Of a stretch of DNA of 23,085 nucleotides, positions 22,476 to 23,085 are shown in pieces (the first letter of the stretch is position 1; the number at the start of each line of letters is the position of its first letter). The notes beneath the pieces are model-generated. The model did not search any database. It was not told the origin of the DNA and saw only the letters and a program-made list of their open reading frames with translations. The stretch is from an uncultured Bacteroidota bacterium. GTDB taxonomy: Bacteria > Bacteroidota > Bacteroidia > NS11-12g > UBA9320. Where the stretch lies: assembly GCA_913056425.1 (NCBI GenBank), contig CAJXLR010000005.1, positions 1 through 23,085 of the forward strand, given 5' to 3'. The position numbers and the translations under genes were made by a program.

Positions 22476-23051
22476 ATGGGCAAAGAGAAAAAGTTGGCAA
22501 GCGAACAGGACTTAATATCCGCCTGTATTGACAATGATTCACGTGCCCAAAAGATATTATTTGAAACCTATGCTCCCAAGATGTTAGGGGTATGTGCCAG
22601 ATATTGCTCAAACATGGAAGACGCAAAAGATGCGCTTCACGAAGGCTTTATAAAAGTTTTCCGACTTATCGGGAACTTTAAGGGCAATAGTACGCTTGAA
22701 ACTTGGATGACCAGACTAATGATTAACACGTCCATCGATCACTTTAAGAAAAGCATCAAATACCTGCATTTCGAAGAGCACGAAAAGGTGCATCAATACA
22801 GTGATGAGGAGTCGTCTTATTCGATACAAATTGAAGAAGAAGAACAAATAAAGACCGAGGATTTATACAAAATCATCGAACAACTGCCGGAGGGCTATCG
22901 TTTGGTTTTTAACTTGTATGTAATCGAAGGTTATACGCATAAAGAGATTGCCGGAGAACTGGGTATCAGCGCGGGAACGTCGAAATCACAATTGGCAAGA
23001 GCTCGCACAATGCTCAAAAAACTGGTTAAAGAACAGCTTAACATTGGCTAA
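22476..23051 (+). CDS. ECF-type RNA polymerase sigma factor (sigma-70 family)
   Basis: A 191-residue protein of the right size for an ECF factor. Region sigma-2 covers about residues 20-95 (ILFETYAPKMLGVCARYCSNMEDAKDALHEGFIKVF, then LETWMTRLMINTSIDHFKK). An acidic linker (EEEEQIKTED) leads to region sigma-4 at about 130-185, with the helix-turn-helix YTHKEIAGELGISAGTSKSQLARARTMLKKL. Regions 1 and 3 are absent, as in ECF factors. It is followed with an 8-base overlap by a TTG-started gene, a layout in which the partner is often an anti-sigma or envelope protein. What it regulates cannot be read from this window. Confidence 0.9.
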   Translation: MGKEKKLASEQDLISACIDNDSRAQKILFETYAPKMLGVCARYCSNMEDAKDALHEGFIKVFRLIGNFKGNSTLETWMTRLMINTSIDHFKKSIKYLHFEEHEKVHQYSDEESSYSIQIEEEEQIKTEDLYKIIEQLPEGYRLVFNLYVIEGYTHKEIAGELGISAGTSKSQLARARTMLKKLVKEQLNIG

Positions 23052-23085
23052 GAAGAATAAACATATCGACGACCTGTTTAAGGAA
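23044..23085 (+). CDS. Start of the gene overlapping the sigma factor (anti-sigma-like or envelope protein, partial)
   Basis: Fourteen codons are visible before the window ends: TTG, then AKKNKHIDDLFKE. It begins inside the last codons of the sigma gene (overlap 8 bases). Proteins encoded just after this type of ECF gene in Bacteroidota often begin with a short Lys-rich stretch followed by HIDxLFxE and later a transmembrane or beta-barrel segment, so it is likely an anti-sigma or membrane partner. With 14 residues this is a tentative call. Confidence 0.5.
   Translation, partial: MAKKNKHIDDLFKE

Noticed and set aside
1..23085. Defence island, CRISPR array, mobile element, tRNA or prophage
   Set aside because: No direct repeat arrays, transposase or integrase motifs, cloverleaf-like tRNA sequence, or phage structural genes were seen on either strand. 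Gene content is core-like.

Overview
The window reads as a chromosomal segment of a Bacteroidota bacterium, most likely a flavobacterium-like member of Flavobacteriales. Four things point there. Two proteins carry the C-terminal sorting domain of the type IX secretion system (T9SS). Several genes have the Bacteroidota -7 promoter box TAnnTTTG a few bases before the start codon. Family types largely typical of that phylum are present (DUF2851, a DUF6089-like beta-barrel, the type-2 PyrF, a Bacteroidota-type ECF sigma factor). Shine-Dalgarno sequences are scarce. Gene density is very high; no gene-free stretch exceeds 300 bases. I see no tRNA, rRNA, IS element, prophage gene or CRISPR array. It looks like a core-genome region rather than an accessory island.

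Layout. Bases 1-1010 (minus): the 5' part of the Kdo transferase gene kdtA/waaA, entered by a TTG start just after a small outer-membrane beta-barrel gene. Bases 1095-4494 (plus): a tightly coupled nucleotide-sugar cassette of a PLP sugar aminotransferase, UDP-glucose dehydrogenase and UDP-glucuronate decarboxylase, joined by ATGA stop/start overlaps. Bases 4483-7095 (minus): a second operon running into it tail to tail with a 12-base overlap. It holds an esterase remnant with a T9SS tail, HemW and a TIGR01777 (YfcH-like) epimerase. Bases 7141-16989 (minus): an envelope block with a giant alpha-2-macroglobulin lipoprotein (intact CxEQ thioester), an outer-membrane beta-barrel, a secreted endonuclease/phosphatase-fold protein with a T9SS tail, and an M13 metallopeptidase lipoprotein. 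Bases 17019-23085 (plus): a short leader with possible RNA structure and a 27-codon ORF, a Prc/Tsp-type S41 protease, an RsmI-like methyltransferase, pyrF, DUF2851, a mini-PspC protein, an ECF sigma factor, and the first 14 codons of the gene overlapping it.

Functional themes. The left part feeds cell-surface glycan or LPS synthesis (UDP-GlcA, UDP-Xyl, an aminosugar, Kdo transfer). The centre deals with envelope proteolysis and protection: a macroglobulin protease trap near two proteases. The right part is housekeeping plus an envelope or stress regulator. No obvious new defence or biosynthetic system was found. The best leads are the in-frame collapsed esterase-T9SS gene, the structured leader at 17019-17163, the terminator hairpin overlapping the next promoter at 14883-14923, the near-leaderless promoter arrangement, and DUF2851 with its PD...ExH and Cys-cluster signatures.
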